A stretch of DNA of 6,034 bases from positions 1 through 6,034 of the forward strand of contig JAGNNG010000133.1 of the NCBI GenBank assembly GCA_017990795.1, in the 5' to 3' direction. A program made the translations under genes and the position numbers. This DNA comes from Deltaproteobacteria bacterium. GTDB taxonomy: Bacteria; Myxococcota_A; Polyangia; Palsa-1104; JAEUJZ01. Of the stretch, positions 1 through 5,520 are shown one piece after another; position 1 is the stretch's first letter; every line of letters begins with the position of its first letter. The notes below the pieces were generated by a model, which was not told the DNA's origin, did no database searches, and saw only the letters and a list, made by a program, of their open reading frames with translations.

Positions 1-442
1 TGCCATCGCCGCGCGTGCTGCCGAGGGTAAAAAGACCCGCGGTGTAACAGAGCTCGATGCCGATGCCGTCAATCTTGGGCTCTAGGACGTAGACCGGCGG
101 CTTGCTGTCGCCCGCAGCGATCAGGCCGCGCAGCGCCCGCTCGCAGAACTCGCGCAGATCGGACTCGCTGTAGGTGTTGTCCAGCGACAGCATCGGCACC
201 GCGCGCTCGACTTTGCGAAACGCCGACAGCGGCACATGACCGACCCGACGCGACGGCGAGTGCGCCACCACCCAGTCGGGATGCGCGGCCTCGGTGGCCT
301 CTAGCTGCTTGCGCAGCAGGTCGTACTCGACATCGGCGATGCTGGGATCGTTGTCGACGTAGTAGCGACGATCGTGTTCCTGCAGCGATTGCACAAGCTG
401 CTCATACGCAGCAGCGGTCTCCAAGATGGCTGGCTTACTCAC
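1..442 (-). CDS. ligA: NAD-dependent DNA ligase LigA, N-terminal part (3' end outside window)
   Basis: LigA seals nicks in duplex DNA in replication and repair, using NAD+ to adenylate an active-site lysine. The 147 codons present cover the Ia NAD-binding domain and the start of the adenylation domain. Ia shows the YY pair at 27-28 and the D37, E39, Y40, D41 cluster (DxEYD) that contacts the NMN half of NAD in this family. Then come SPSRRVG (62-68), PMLSLDN (83-89), the nucleophile motif KIDG with Lys123, and GSTRGDG (141-147). Lys123 corresponds to Lys115 of E. coli LigA. The family is usually about 670 residues, so roughly four fifths lies beyond position 1; the reading frame is open to the edge. 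The GTG start at 442-440 is chosen because GGAGAG lies just upstream and because it gives the usual N-terminus length. It lies 90 bp downstream of the methyltransferase on the same strand, so co-transcription is possible. No damage is visible in the part seen. Confidence 0.96.
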   Translation of the reverse strand, partial: MSKPAILETAAAYEQLVQSLQEHDRRYYVDNDPSIADVEYDLLRKQLEATEAAHPDWVVAHSPSRRVGHVPLSAFRKVERAVPMLSLDNTYSESDLREFCERALRGLIAAGDSKPPVYVLEPKIDGIGIELCYTAGLFTLGSTRGDG

Positions 443-532
443 GGGCTCTCCAAAAAGTTCTGCGCCGGGCTGGTGCGACTAACCAAGCGGCGAGCAGCGG
501 TGACTTGGGGCGAGGTGGACGGCGACCTGAAG
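443..532 (-). other. 90-bp gap between methyltransferase and ligA
   Basis: Apart from the ligA ribosome site I see no convincing promoter, hairpin or terminator here. The absence of a terminator leaves room for read-through from the methyltransferase gene into ligA. Confidence 0.4.
446..451 (-). promoter_or_regulatory. Ribosome binding site of ligA
   Basis: GGAGAG on the minus strand, 3 nt before the GTG at 442 (5 nt counted from the GGAG core). It fixes the ligA start. The same hexamer precedes the kinase GTG at 4620, which supports it as the preferred site in this genome. Confidence 0.75.
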
Positions 533-1663
533 CTAGCGCGGCGGCGGTGTCACATCGTCGTCCGATGGCAGCGCGGGCATTGGCTTACGCGCTACCAAGC
601 ACGCCGCACGCACGGTCAGAGCAAGCGGCATCGGCATCGGTCGCTGCATCGGACTTACCAGCTGGGACTGACGAAGCAGCTGCTGCGCGCCGTCACCCTC
701 GCCACGGCAGTACAGATCGATGGCGTCTTTAAGTTGGGCAAACGCCGCCTGCATCTCGGGCCCGCGATCGCCAAGGACGGTCTTCCACGCAGTCAGCGGC
801 CCATACTCGATCACCGGTGAGAAAAACAGGTCGGCGCCGCCGGCAAACAGCAGCGTAAAAGGCTCCACCACCAGCTTGGCATCGACGAGCCCGGCTTCAC
901 TGGCCCAGCCGAGCACTGTCGCTGCATCCGGCCAGCACCACAGGTGCGCGCGCAGCCGCGAGGCCTCTTTGGGGCGATCCTGCAGCAGCGCCGCCAGCAG
1001 CGTATAAAACTCGCTGAAGCTGCCCGCGATGGGCATCGTCGCCAGCACCTGCGCCCCCGGCTGCGCCACCCGCGCCATGTCTTTGAGCAGCTGTCGCGGC
1101 TGCGTCGCGTCGTACAGCCCAAGGTTTGACATCACCAGGTCGTAGACGCTCTCGTCAAACGGCAGGCGCGCGTCGGTGGGCTCGGTGCGAAAAAAGATGC
1201 GGCGGCTGGTCTGCGCTCCGGCGCGCTGGCGGGCGATATCCAGCAGCGCCGACGACGGGTCCACCGCAAATACGCGCGCCTCGGGAAAGCGCCGCAAGAG
1301 CTCCAGGCTGGGAAAGCCGGTATGGCACATCACGTCGAGCAGCGTGGCTCTGGGTCGGCGCAGCGGCTGCACCTGCGACAGCAACAGGCGACCAAACGGC
1401 TCGGTCCACACCGGGGCCAGCTCGCTCTCGTAGATGGCGGCCAGGCGAGGATCGCGACGATAGCGATTGGACGGTGGTGGCGGCGGCGGCGGCACACGAC
1501 CGCTGGCTGGCCGCGCGCTGACTGGCAAGCCCGAGGCCACGCCCGCATGCACCGCAGCACCGGCAAAGGCCCCCGTGCTGGACGCAGTTTCGACTGAGCT
1601 GGCCGAGGCTGGCGCGCTATTTTGGCTTCCGCCGCTTGCGGTCTTGGGGTGCTGGGGCGACAT
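533..1663 (-). CDS. Class I SAM-dependent methyltransferase, substrate unknown
   Basis: The 376-residue product has a Rossmann-type methyltransferase core at about residues 105-215. Motif I is LLDVMCHTGFPSLELL (D110-G116 in the glycine loop), followed by the acidic strand-2 end VFAVDPS (D135, expected to hold the SAM ribose), TDARLPF with D164 near the adenine, and YDLVMSNLGLYD (174-185) as motif II/IV. This order matches the BioC/UbiE-like superfamily, which methylates small molecules, lipids or proteins; the substrate cannot be read here. Motif I is odd: the usual DxGxGTG glycines are replaced by Met112 and His114. Residues 1-65 are Ser/Ala/Pro-rich low complexity ending in seven prolines (58-64), so the true start could be later, but there is no downstream Met before the core. 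The ATG at 1663 has no Shine-Dalgarno. Residues 215-376 form a predicted helical cap with no family I recognise. It is divergent from htrA and upstream of ligA. Confidence 0.88.
   Translation of the reverse strand: MSPQHPKTASGGSQNSAPASASSVETASSTGAFAGAAVHAGVASGLPVSARPASGRVPPPPPPPSNRYRRDPRLAAIYESELAPVWTEPFGRLLLSQVQPLRRPRATLLDVMCHTGFPSLELLRRFPEARVFAVDPSSALLDIARQRAGAQTSRRIFFRTEPTDARLPFDESVYDLVMSNLGLYDATQPRQLLKDMARVAQPGAQVLATMPIAGSFSEFYTLLAALLQDRPKEASRLRAHLWCWPDAATVLGWASEAGLVDAKLVVEPFTLLFAGGADLFFSPVIEYGPLTAWKTVLGDRGPEMQAAFAQLKDAIDLYCRGEGDGAQQLLRQSQLVSPMQRPMPMPLALTVRAACLVARKPMPALPSDDDVTPPPR
1472..1492 (-). repeat. Proline-codon triplet repeat (CCG/CCA x7) in the methyltransferase gene
   Basis: Seven consecutive Pro codons (CCG x4, CCA x2, CCG) encode P58-P64, the junction between the low-complexity N-terminus and the catalytic core. 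On the plus strand this reads as GGT/GGC triplets. Such runs can slip by whole codons and would lengthen or shorten the linker without a frameshift. Confidence 0.8.
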
Positions 1664-1735
1664 CGCGGCGCATCATATGCTAGCGAGCCCGTCCTATGCC
1701 ATGACATGATGAGTCAGGGAAACGAGGCTCTCTGC
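1664..1735. promoter_or_regulatory. Divergent upstream region between methyltransferase and htrA
   Basis: These 72 bp separate two divergent starts and must hold or overlap the promoters for both genes. For the minus strand, TATGAT (1677-1672) matches the -10 consensus at 5 of 6 positions but has no good -35, and lies only 8 nt from the ATG at 1663. For the plus strand I see only weak candidates (TATGCC at 1695, CATGAT at 1705). The choice of the 1736 start for htrA gives this region a workable size; a start at 1706 would leave only 42 bp. Confidence 0.4.
1724..1727 (+). promoter_or_regulatory. Ribosome binding site of the htrA-like gene
   Basis: GAGG, 8 nt before the GTG at 1736. The in-frame ATG pair at 1706/1709 and the TTG at 1622 have no comparable purine-rich site, so this motif favours the GTG start. 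Confidence 0.55.
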
Positions 1736-3211
1736 GTGCCAAGCCGACCGTCTAGGCTCCGTCGTATCTTGCCGTGGCTCTTTGTGGGTCAAGTGGTGCT
1801 GACTGCTGCCGCGAACGATGCGCCTGCTCGGCGTGGCACCATCGCCGCCGGTCGGTCCCCATCGACAGCAACGAGTGCTGTACCAGCTACCAGTCCCGGT
1901 GCCTCGGTCTTTCCGGCCCGCAAGCCAGCGCTGCCCAAGCCTGTGCGCGCCAGCAGCAGCACCGTGCCCACGTTCGTCGAGCTGGCGCAGCAGCTAGGCC
2001 CCGCCGTCGTCAGTGTCACGGCCACGCGCCTACCCGACGAAGAAGGACCCCGACGGCGCGGTCGCGAGCAAGGCACCGGCGTCATCATCAACGAGAGCGG
2101 GCATATCCTTACCAACAACCACGTCGTCGAAAACGCCGCCGAAGTCCGCGTCCGCTTGCAAGACGAGCGCGAGCTGTCCGCCAAAGTGATTGGCCGCGAT
2201 GAGCGCACCGACATCGCGCTGCTAAAGATCGACGCTGGAGCCACGCTGCCGTGGGCAACCCTGGGCGACAGCGACGCCGTTCGCATCGGTGAGTGGGTGA
2301 TGGCCATCGGCAACCCGTTCGGCCTCGATCACTCTGTCACTATCGGAGTCGTCTCGGCCAAGGGACGGCGTGAAGTCCAGCCCGGCAACAGCCAGGGATT
2401 TTTCGACTTCATCCAGACCGATGCGCCGATAAATCCGGGCAACTCGGGCGGGCCGCTATTCTCGGTACGTGGCGAGGTCATCGGCATCAACACCGCCGTA
2501 ACCACCGCCGGCAGCGGCATCGGCTTTGCGATCCCCGCCAACATCGCGCGCGCCATCGCCGACCAGCTGCACAAGCAAGGTCGGGTGCTGCGCAGCTGGC
2601 TGGGCATCTACCCGCAGCCGGTCACCGAAGCGCTGCGCCTGTCGCTAAAGCTGCCCGACCGCAAAGGTGCTCTGCTCGCCGAGGTCTTTGACAACTCGCC
2701 TGCGGCTGCTGCGGGTCTGCTGCTTGGCGACGTGGTGCTGGAGTTTGACGGCAAGCCAGTGCGACGCTCCGACGACCTGATGTGGCTACTGGGCCAGAAC
2801 AACAAGCGCTCGGTCGCGGTAGGTTTTGTGCGCGGCGGGGCTGCTCGGTCGACGCTGGTGCAGTTTGGCGAGCCCGACCCACCGCGTCCTGAGCCACCCG
2901 TAACTCCGCATCATCCGACGGCGCTAGGCATCGCAGTAGCCGAGCTAACCCCCGCGATGGCGCAAAAAATTGGCTACGATCAAAGTCGCGGCCTGGTCAT
3001 CATGACCCTGGAGCCAGGCAGTCCCGCCGAGCAAGCCGGCGTCGAGCGCGGCGATATCTTGCTGCGCATCGGCGATCAGCCAGTGGGAGATCTGCTCGGG
3101 TACGCAGAGGCAATGAAGAGCATCGCCAGCGGTCAGCTCATTCGCCTGCTGCTGCGTCGCGAGGAGCGCAAGCAGTGGCACAACGTCTGGGTCGCATTTC
3201 CCCGTCGCTAA
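1736..3211 (+). CDS. HtrA/Deg-family periplasmic serine protease with two PDZ domains
   Basis: Trypsin-like protease of the HtrA family (S1C), which degrades misfolded envelope proteins. From the GTG at 1736 it has 491 residues, close to the DegP/DegQ length. Residues 1-26 are a signal peptide: basic VPSRPSRLRR, hydrophobic ILPWLFVGQVVLTAA, then a small-residue cleavage zone. An Ala/Pro/Thr/Ser-rich linker reaches about 78. The protease domain holds the full triad: His129 in TNNHVV, Asp159 in RTDIALLKID, Ser237 in GNSGGPL. The spacings of 30 and 78 residues fit the family. PDZ1 runs from SWLGI (287) to about 377 and PDZ2 from about 396 to 488 (LEPGSPAEQAGVERGDILLRIG). The LA loop is short, more DegQ/HtrA2-like than DegP. 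In-frame starts at 1622, 1706 and 1709 would put 10-38 extra residues before the signal peptide. DegP, DegQ and MucD-type names cannot be separated from sequence alone, so no symbol is given. It is convergent with the kinase gene. Confidence 0.96.
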   Translation: MPSRPSRLRRILPWLFVGQVVLTAAANDAPARRGTIAAGRSPSTATSAVPATSPGASVFPARKPALPKPVRASSSTVPTFVELAQQLGPAVVSVTATRLPDEEGPRRRGREQGTGVIINESGHILTNNHVVENAAEVRVRLQDERELSAKVIGRDERTDIALLKIDAGATLPWATLGDSDAVRIGEWVMAIGNPFGLDHSVTIGVVSAKGRREVQPGNSQGFFDFIQTDAPINPGNSGGPLFSVRGEVIGINTAVTTAGSGIGFAIPANIARAIADQLHKQGRVLRSWLGIYPQPVTEALRLSLKLPDRKGALLAEVFDNSPAAAAGLLLGDVVLEFDGKPVRRSDDLMWLLGQNNKRSVAVGFVRGGAARSTLVQFGEPDPPRPEPPVTPHHPTALGIAVAELTPAMAQKIGYDQSRGLVIMTLEPGSPAEQAGVERGDILLRIGDQPVGDLLGYAEAMKSIASGQLIRLLLRREERKQWHNVWVAFPRR

Positions 3212-3240
3212 GCCTGCTTCACCGTCAGCGTGCGCGCTTA
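3209..3240. terminator. Short convergent junction with a weak inverted repeat
   Basis: The protease and kinase genes end tail to tail with 26 bp between their TAA stops. TAAGC (3209-3213) and GCTTA (3236-3240) are a 5-bp inverted repeat that includes both stop codons, with a 22-nt loop and no T-run. It may be a poor bidirectional terminator or chance. Confidence 0.2.
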
Positions 3241-4620
3241 ATCGACCAGCTTGGACGGAGCGGCCTTCTTGCGCGGCTTTAACGGCGTGCCAGCGACGCT
3301 CGCAGCAACAGCAACAGCCTTGGCCGGACGAGGCGCGCTCACCGCTATTGCCGTCTTGCTAGCGGGCGTCGCTGCTGTAGCCGTCGCAACTGGAGTCGTT
3401 GCTGCGGGCGCTCGCACAGCGACTGTGGCTGGCTCAACCGACGCCGCTGCGAGCTGAGTAGTGGCTGCAAGAGTTGGACTTGGCCTCTGAGCAGCGGCGC
3501 TAACCTGGACCGCTTTCGAAGACGGCGCAGTGGGCTGACCGCGCTGCAGCAAGACCACCCCAGTCACCGCCAGCGCCACAACGGCAGCCGCGCCGCCCAT
3601 CAGCAAGGGTCGCCGGTTCCGACCCGGCAGCTCCAGTCGCTGTCCGCTTAGCGAACGCAGCGAGCTGGGATTGGTCGCCATCATCGTCGACGGCTCAATC
3701 GGTGGGGACGGCACGCCCGGAATCGCCAACGTCGCCGAGGCTGCCGGGGCCACCGACTGCACCTGCACCGCAGCCCCCAGCGCTCGCAGAGCCTCCACCA
3801 CCTCGGCCATGCTCGGGCGCTCTTCTTTGGCCTTGGCCAGCATGCGCTCGACCAGCTGCGCCAGCGCTGGCCTGATCTGCGGAGCCAGCGGCAGCAGCGA
3901 CGGCACTGGAGCCAGCAGGTGCAGCGCCACCACACCCATCTCACTACCGGGCGTCTCAAATGGCAGCTGCCCCGCCAGCATCTGAAACATCATGATGCCT
4001 AGCGAATACACATCCGAGCGACCGTCGAGCTGCGCCGAGCCGCGACACTGCTCCGGCGACATATACTGCGGCGTGCCCAGCATCGCCCCGACGTGGGTCA
4101 TCGGCGCCGCGCCCGAGCCGACCGGCAGCGACAGCTTGGCAATCCCAAAGTCGAGCAGCTTCACTCGCTCGCCGTCAGCGACGGAGTTATCGGGAACCAG
4201 CATGACGTTCCCGGGCTTCAGGTCGCGGTGCACAATGCCCGCTGCGTGGGTCGCCGCCAGCACCGAGGCCAGCTGACCCGCGACGCGCAGGACATCGCGC
4301 TCACTCATGCGGCCATGACGGTGCAGATGAATGGCCAGGTTGTCACCCGCCAGATACTCCATCACCAGGTAGGCGCTGCCGTCGGGAAGGTGGCCGTGCT
4401 CGGTAATCTTGACCAGCCCTTCGTGGCCGATCAGGTTTACGGCTTTGGCCTCATTGAAAAACCGCGCTACAGCCTCGGTAGAGTGCGTGTGGCGCGCGTG
4501 CAAGACCTTGATCGCGACGCGATGACCTTGATCCGGCGAAATCGCTTCATAAACTGCGCCCATACCGCCTTGTCCCAGCGGTCGCGTTATTTGATAAGGG
4601 CCAATGCTGCTATAGGCCAC
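3238..4620 (-). CDS. Transmembrane Hanks-type Ser/Thr protein kinase
   Basis: The 460-residue product has a complete kinase domain at about 9-282: glycine loop GQGGMGAVYEA (16-26), VAIK with Lys38, helix-C Glu57, catalytic HRDLKPGN (131-138, Asp133), DFG (157-159), an activation segment ending GTPQYMSPEQ (182-191), and DVYSLG (203-208). It is an RD kinase, so phosphorylation in the activation loop is expected to switch it on. An acidic/Pro juxtamembrane stretch follows. RNRRPLL then a hydrophobic segment (about 338-358) make one membrane span. Residues 361-460 are an Ala/Val/Thr/Pro-rich tail ending in a basic KPRKKAAPSK, presumably outside the cytoplasm; no PASTA, TPR or other sensor domain is visible. 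The GTG at 4620-4618 is chosen because GGAGAG lies 5 nt upstream and a promoter -10 box overlaps the alternative ATG at 4641; a TTG at 4668 lies in the -35 box. It faces the HtrA gene tail to tail. Confidence 0.96.
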   Translation of the reverse strand: MAYSSIGPYQITRPLGQGGMGAVYEAISPDQGHRVAIKVLHARHTHSTEAVARFFNEAKAVNLIGHEGLVKITEHGHLPDGSAYLVMEYLAGDNLAIHLHRHGRMSERDVLRVAGQLASVLAATHAAGIVHRDLKPGNVMLVPDNSVADGERVKLLDFGIAKLSLPVGSGAAPMTHVGAMLGTPQYMSPEQCRGSAQLDGRSDVYSLGIMMFQMLAGQLPFETPGSEMGVVALHLLAPVPSLLPLAPQIRPALAQLVERMLAKAKEERPSMAEVVEALRALGAAVQVQSVAPAASATLAIPGVPSPPIEPSTMMATNPSSLRSLSGQRLELPGRNRRPLLMGGAAAVVALAVTGVVLLQRGQPTAPSSKAVQVSAAAQRPSPTLAATTQLAAASVEPATVAVRAPAATTPVATATAATPASKTAIAVSAPRPAKAVAVAASVAGTPLKPRKKAAPSKLVD

Positions 4621-4625
4621 AGCGA

Positions 4626-4631
4626 CTCTCC
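4626..4631 (-). promoter_or_regulatory. Ribosome binding site of the kinase gene
   Basis: GGAGAG, 5 nt before the GTG at 4620 and identical to the ligA site. It decides the start over the upstream ATG (4641) and TTG (4668), neither of which has a purine-rich site in front. Confidence 0.75.
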
Positions 4632-4639
4632 AGTCGAAC

Positions 4640-4668
4640 ATTATCAAGCAAGGGCGGAACGATTGCAA
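4640..4668 (-). promoter_or_regulatory. Sigma70-like promoter of the kinase gene
   Basis: On the minus strand, TTGCAA (4668-4663, 4 of 6 to consensus) and GATAAT (4645-4640, 5 of 6) are separated by exactly 17 bp. Transcription would begin near 4634-4632, giving a leader of about 13 nt that is almost entirely the ribosome site. The fit of promoter, ribosome site and GTG start supports all three. This is a sequence match only. Confidence 0.6.
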
Positions 4669-4670
4669 TC
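4661..4670. promoter_or_regulatory. Perfect 10-bp palindrome GATTGCAATC over the -35 box
   Basis: GATTGCAATC reads the same on both strands and fully covers the TTGCAA box. A protein bound there would block RNA polymerase, so it is a candidate operator. Its flanks do not extend the symmetry, and a 10-bp palindrome can occur by chance in an AT-richer stretch. Confidence 0.35.
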
Positions 4671-4672
4671 AC

Positions 4673-4708
4673 AGCAAAATCAACGCCTGCAACATCGAGA
4701 AGCAAAAT
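4673..4708. repeat. Direct repeat AGCAAAAT upstream of the kinase promoter
   Basis: AGCAAAAT occurs at 4673-4680 and 4701-4708, 28 bp start to start, just upstream of the -35 box. Two same-direction copies could be activator sites; the short length keeps confidence low. Confidence 0.25.
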
Positions 4709-4751
4709 TCCCATTAAAATCTTACTTCGCAAGCGCAATAGAAATTCATCA

Positions 4752-5474
4752 TTATCTGCAACACAAAATACCGTCATTGGCGTTTCTGTTGACGGCAAAT
4801 TCCAAGGTGTATTTGGCTCCTGGCAGAGTTCTTGTGTCACAAACCCAGGTGGGGTCATTGAGGCAGTCCAGGGCGCGCTGAAAGCCGAGGCAGGGCTTTA
4901 GCGTGATGACCGCCCGGGCCGCGCGCAGCTGGCCACAGCCAAACCATAGACCAGGCTCGCCTTGCGCAGAGGGAGCGGCACAGCTGGCCGACTCTGGAGC
5001 CGCCAGTGCAGAGCGACTACCTGGAACAGCAGCGACGAAGAAGCCCGGTAACGCGTTACAGGCCGCTTGGTCCACCAGTAGCGAGGTGGTGCATGGCAGG
5101 TAGCCCGTCCCGCAGCGCGCGGTCGCGGCATTGACGTCAGCTTTAGAGCCGTCAAAGGTCCCCGGACAGGCAAACGCCTGGCCCACTTTGTAGCCAGGAT
5201 TGGCGCAGCCAGCGACAGCGCTTGGGCCACCTGGCGGCTGCCCGCTCAGGTCCGAGGGCGGCGCGCCAGCCTGGTCCGTGGCGCTGGCAAGATCAACAAC
5301 GTCCATCGACATATCGCTGACATCCCCAGCACCCAGCTGACAAATACCACTAATACATGCGTAACCAGCCGGACATATCGACGTATTACCGCCACAGCGA
5401 TATGTAAAAGAACTTAAATCAGGATTAAAGCAACCAGCAGATACAAAAAGTGCAGCTACTACTAGATTTTTCAT
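4752..5474 (-). CDS. Cys-rich secreted lipoprotein of unknown function
   Basis: The 240-residue product begins MKNLVVAALFVSAGC, a lipoprotein signal peptide with the lipidated Cys at 15. Ser at -3 is not ideal for a lipobox; Phe at +2 rather than Asp favours the outer membrane under the E. coli rule. It has 17 cysteines. A first knot (C27, C34, C40, C45; CPAGYACISGICQ) resembles the small disulfide modules common in myxobacterial surface proteins. Residues 50-85 are an Asp/Leu/Pro/Gly-rich linker (DMSMDVVDLAS...PSDLSG). The C-terminal domain (90-240) carries C90, 103, 121, 128, 139, 165, 180, 195, 204, 212 and a terminal CCR. I recognise no named family and no enzyme motif; a disulfide-stabilised binding or adhesion domain is a guess. 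No good Shine-Dalgarno precedes the ATG. It lies 35 bp after the TPR gene, so the two are probably one operon. Codon use is mosaic: AT-rich at both ends, GC-rich in the middle. Confidence 0.85.
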   Translation of the reverse strand: MKNLVVAALFVSAGCFNPDLSSFTYRCGGNTSICPAGYACISGICQLGAGDVSDMSMDVVDLASATDQAGAPPSDLSGQPPGGPSAVAGCANPGYKVGQAFACPGTFDGSKADVNAATARCGTGYLPCTTSLLVDQAACNALPGFFVAAVPGSRSALAAPESASCAAPSAQGEPGLWFGCGQLRAARAVITLKPCLGFQRALDCLNDPTWVCDTRTLPGAKYTLEFAVNRNANDGILCCR

Positions 5475-5520
5475 TTATTCATCTTAACCGCATGAATTTG
5501 CTGAAAAAATCAACGATTTG
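5401..5520. other. Strong AT-rich valley at the TPR/lipoprotein gene junction
   Basis: Hand counts give about 33% GC for 5401-5460 and 28% for 5461-5520. It covers the last TPR-protein codons, the 35-bp gap and about the first 25 lipoprotein codons, which include AAA, AAT, CTA, GTA and a TTA Leu codon that is otherwise avoided in GC-rich genomes. No strong promoter is evident in the gap; TAAGAT lies close to the ATG without a spaced -35. Confidence 0.7.

Larger units (their letters stand above)
4621..4860. other. AT-rich valley before the kinase and in the 3' end of the lipoprotein gene
   Basis: Hand counts per 60-base line from 4621 give about 47, 42, 38 and 52% GC, against about 70% for the line at 4021 inside the kinase gene. 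The non-coding part is 4621-4751, 131 bp, which holds the kinase promoter, the palindrome and the direct repeat. I see no clear terminator for the lipoprotein gene in it. Confidence 0.7.

Noticed and set aside
374..820. Plus-strand open frame of 148 codons
   Set aside because: Antisense to the ligA start and methyltransferase end; Arg/His-rich composition typical of a GC-rich shadow frame.
1126..1521. Plus-strand open frame opposite the methyltransferase core
   Set aside because: Arg/Ala/Gly-rich shadow with no motif; the minus strand encodes the SAM-binding motifs.
1789..2313. Minus-strand open frame of 174 codons within htrA
   Set aside because: Covers the protease His and Asp motifs in antisense; no ribosome site or recognisable domain.
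3209..3240. Strong bidirectional terminator between htrA and kinase
   Set aside because: Only a 5-bp stem with a 22-nt loop and no T-run; kept as a weak feature only.
4093..4881. Long plus-strand open frame of 262 codons
   Set aside because: It runs antisense across the kinase, its promoter and the lipoprotein 3' end, shows no family motif, and the opposite strand has unambiguous kinase signatures.
5475..5509. Separate promoter for the lipoprotein gene
   Set aside because: TTGATT and TAAGAT are present but 21 bp apart and too close to the ATG; AT-richness alone makes such matches likely.
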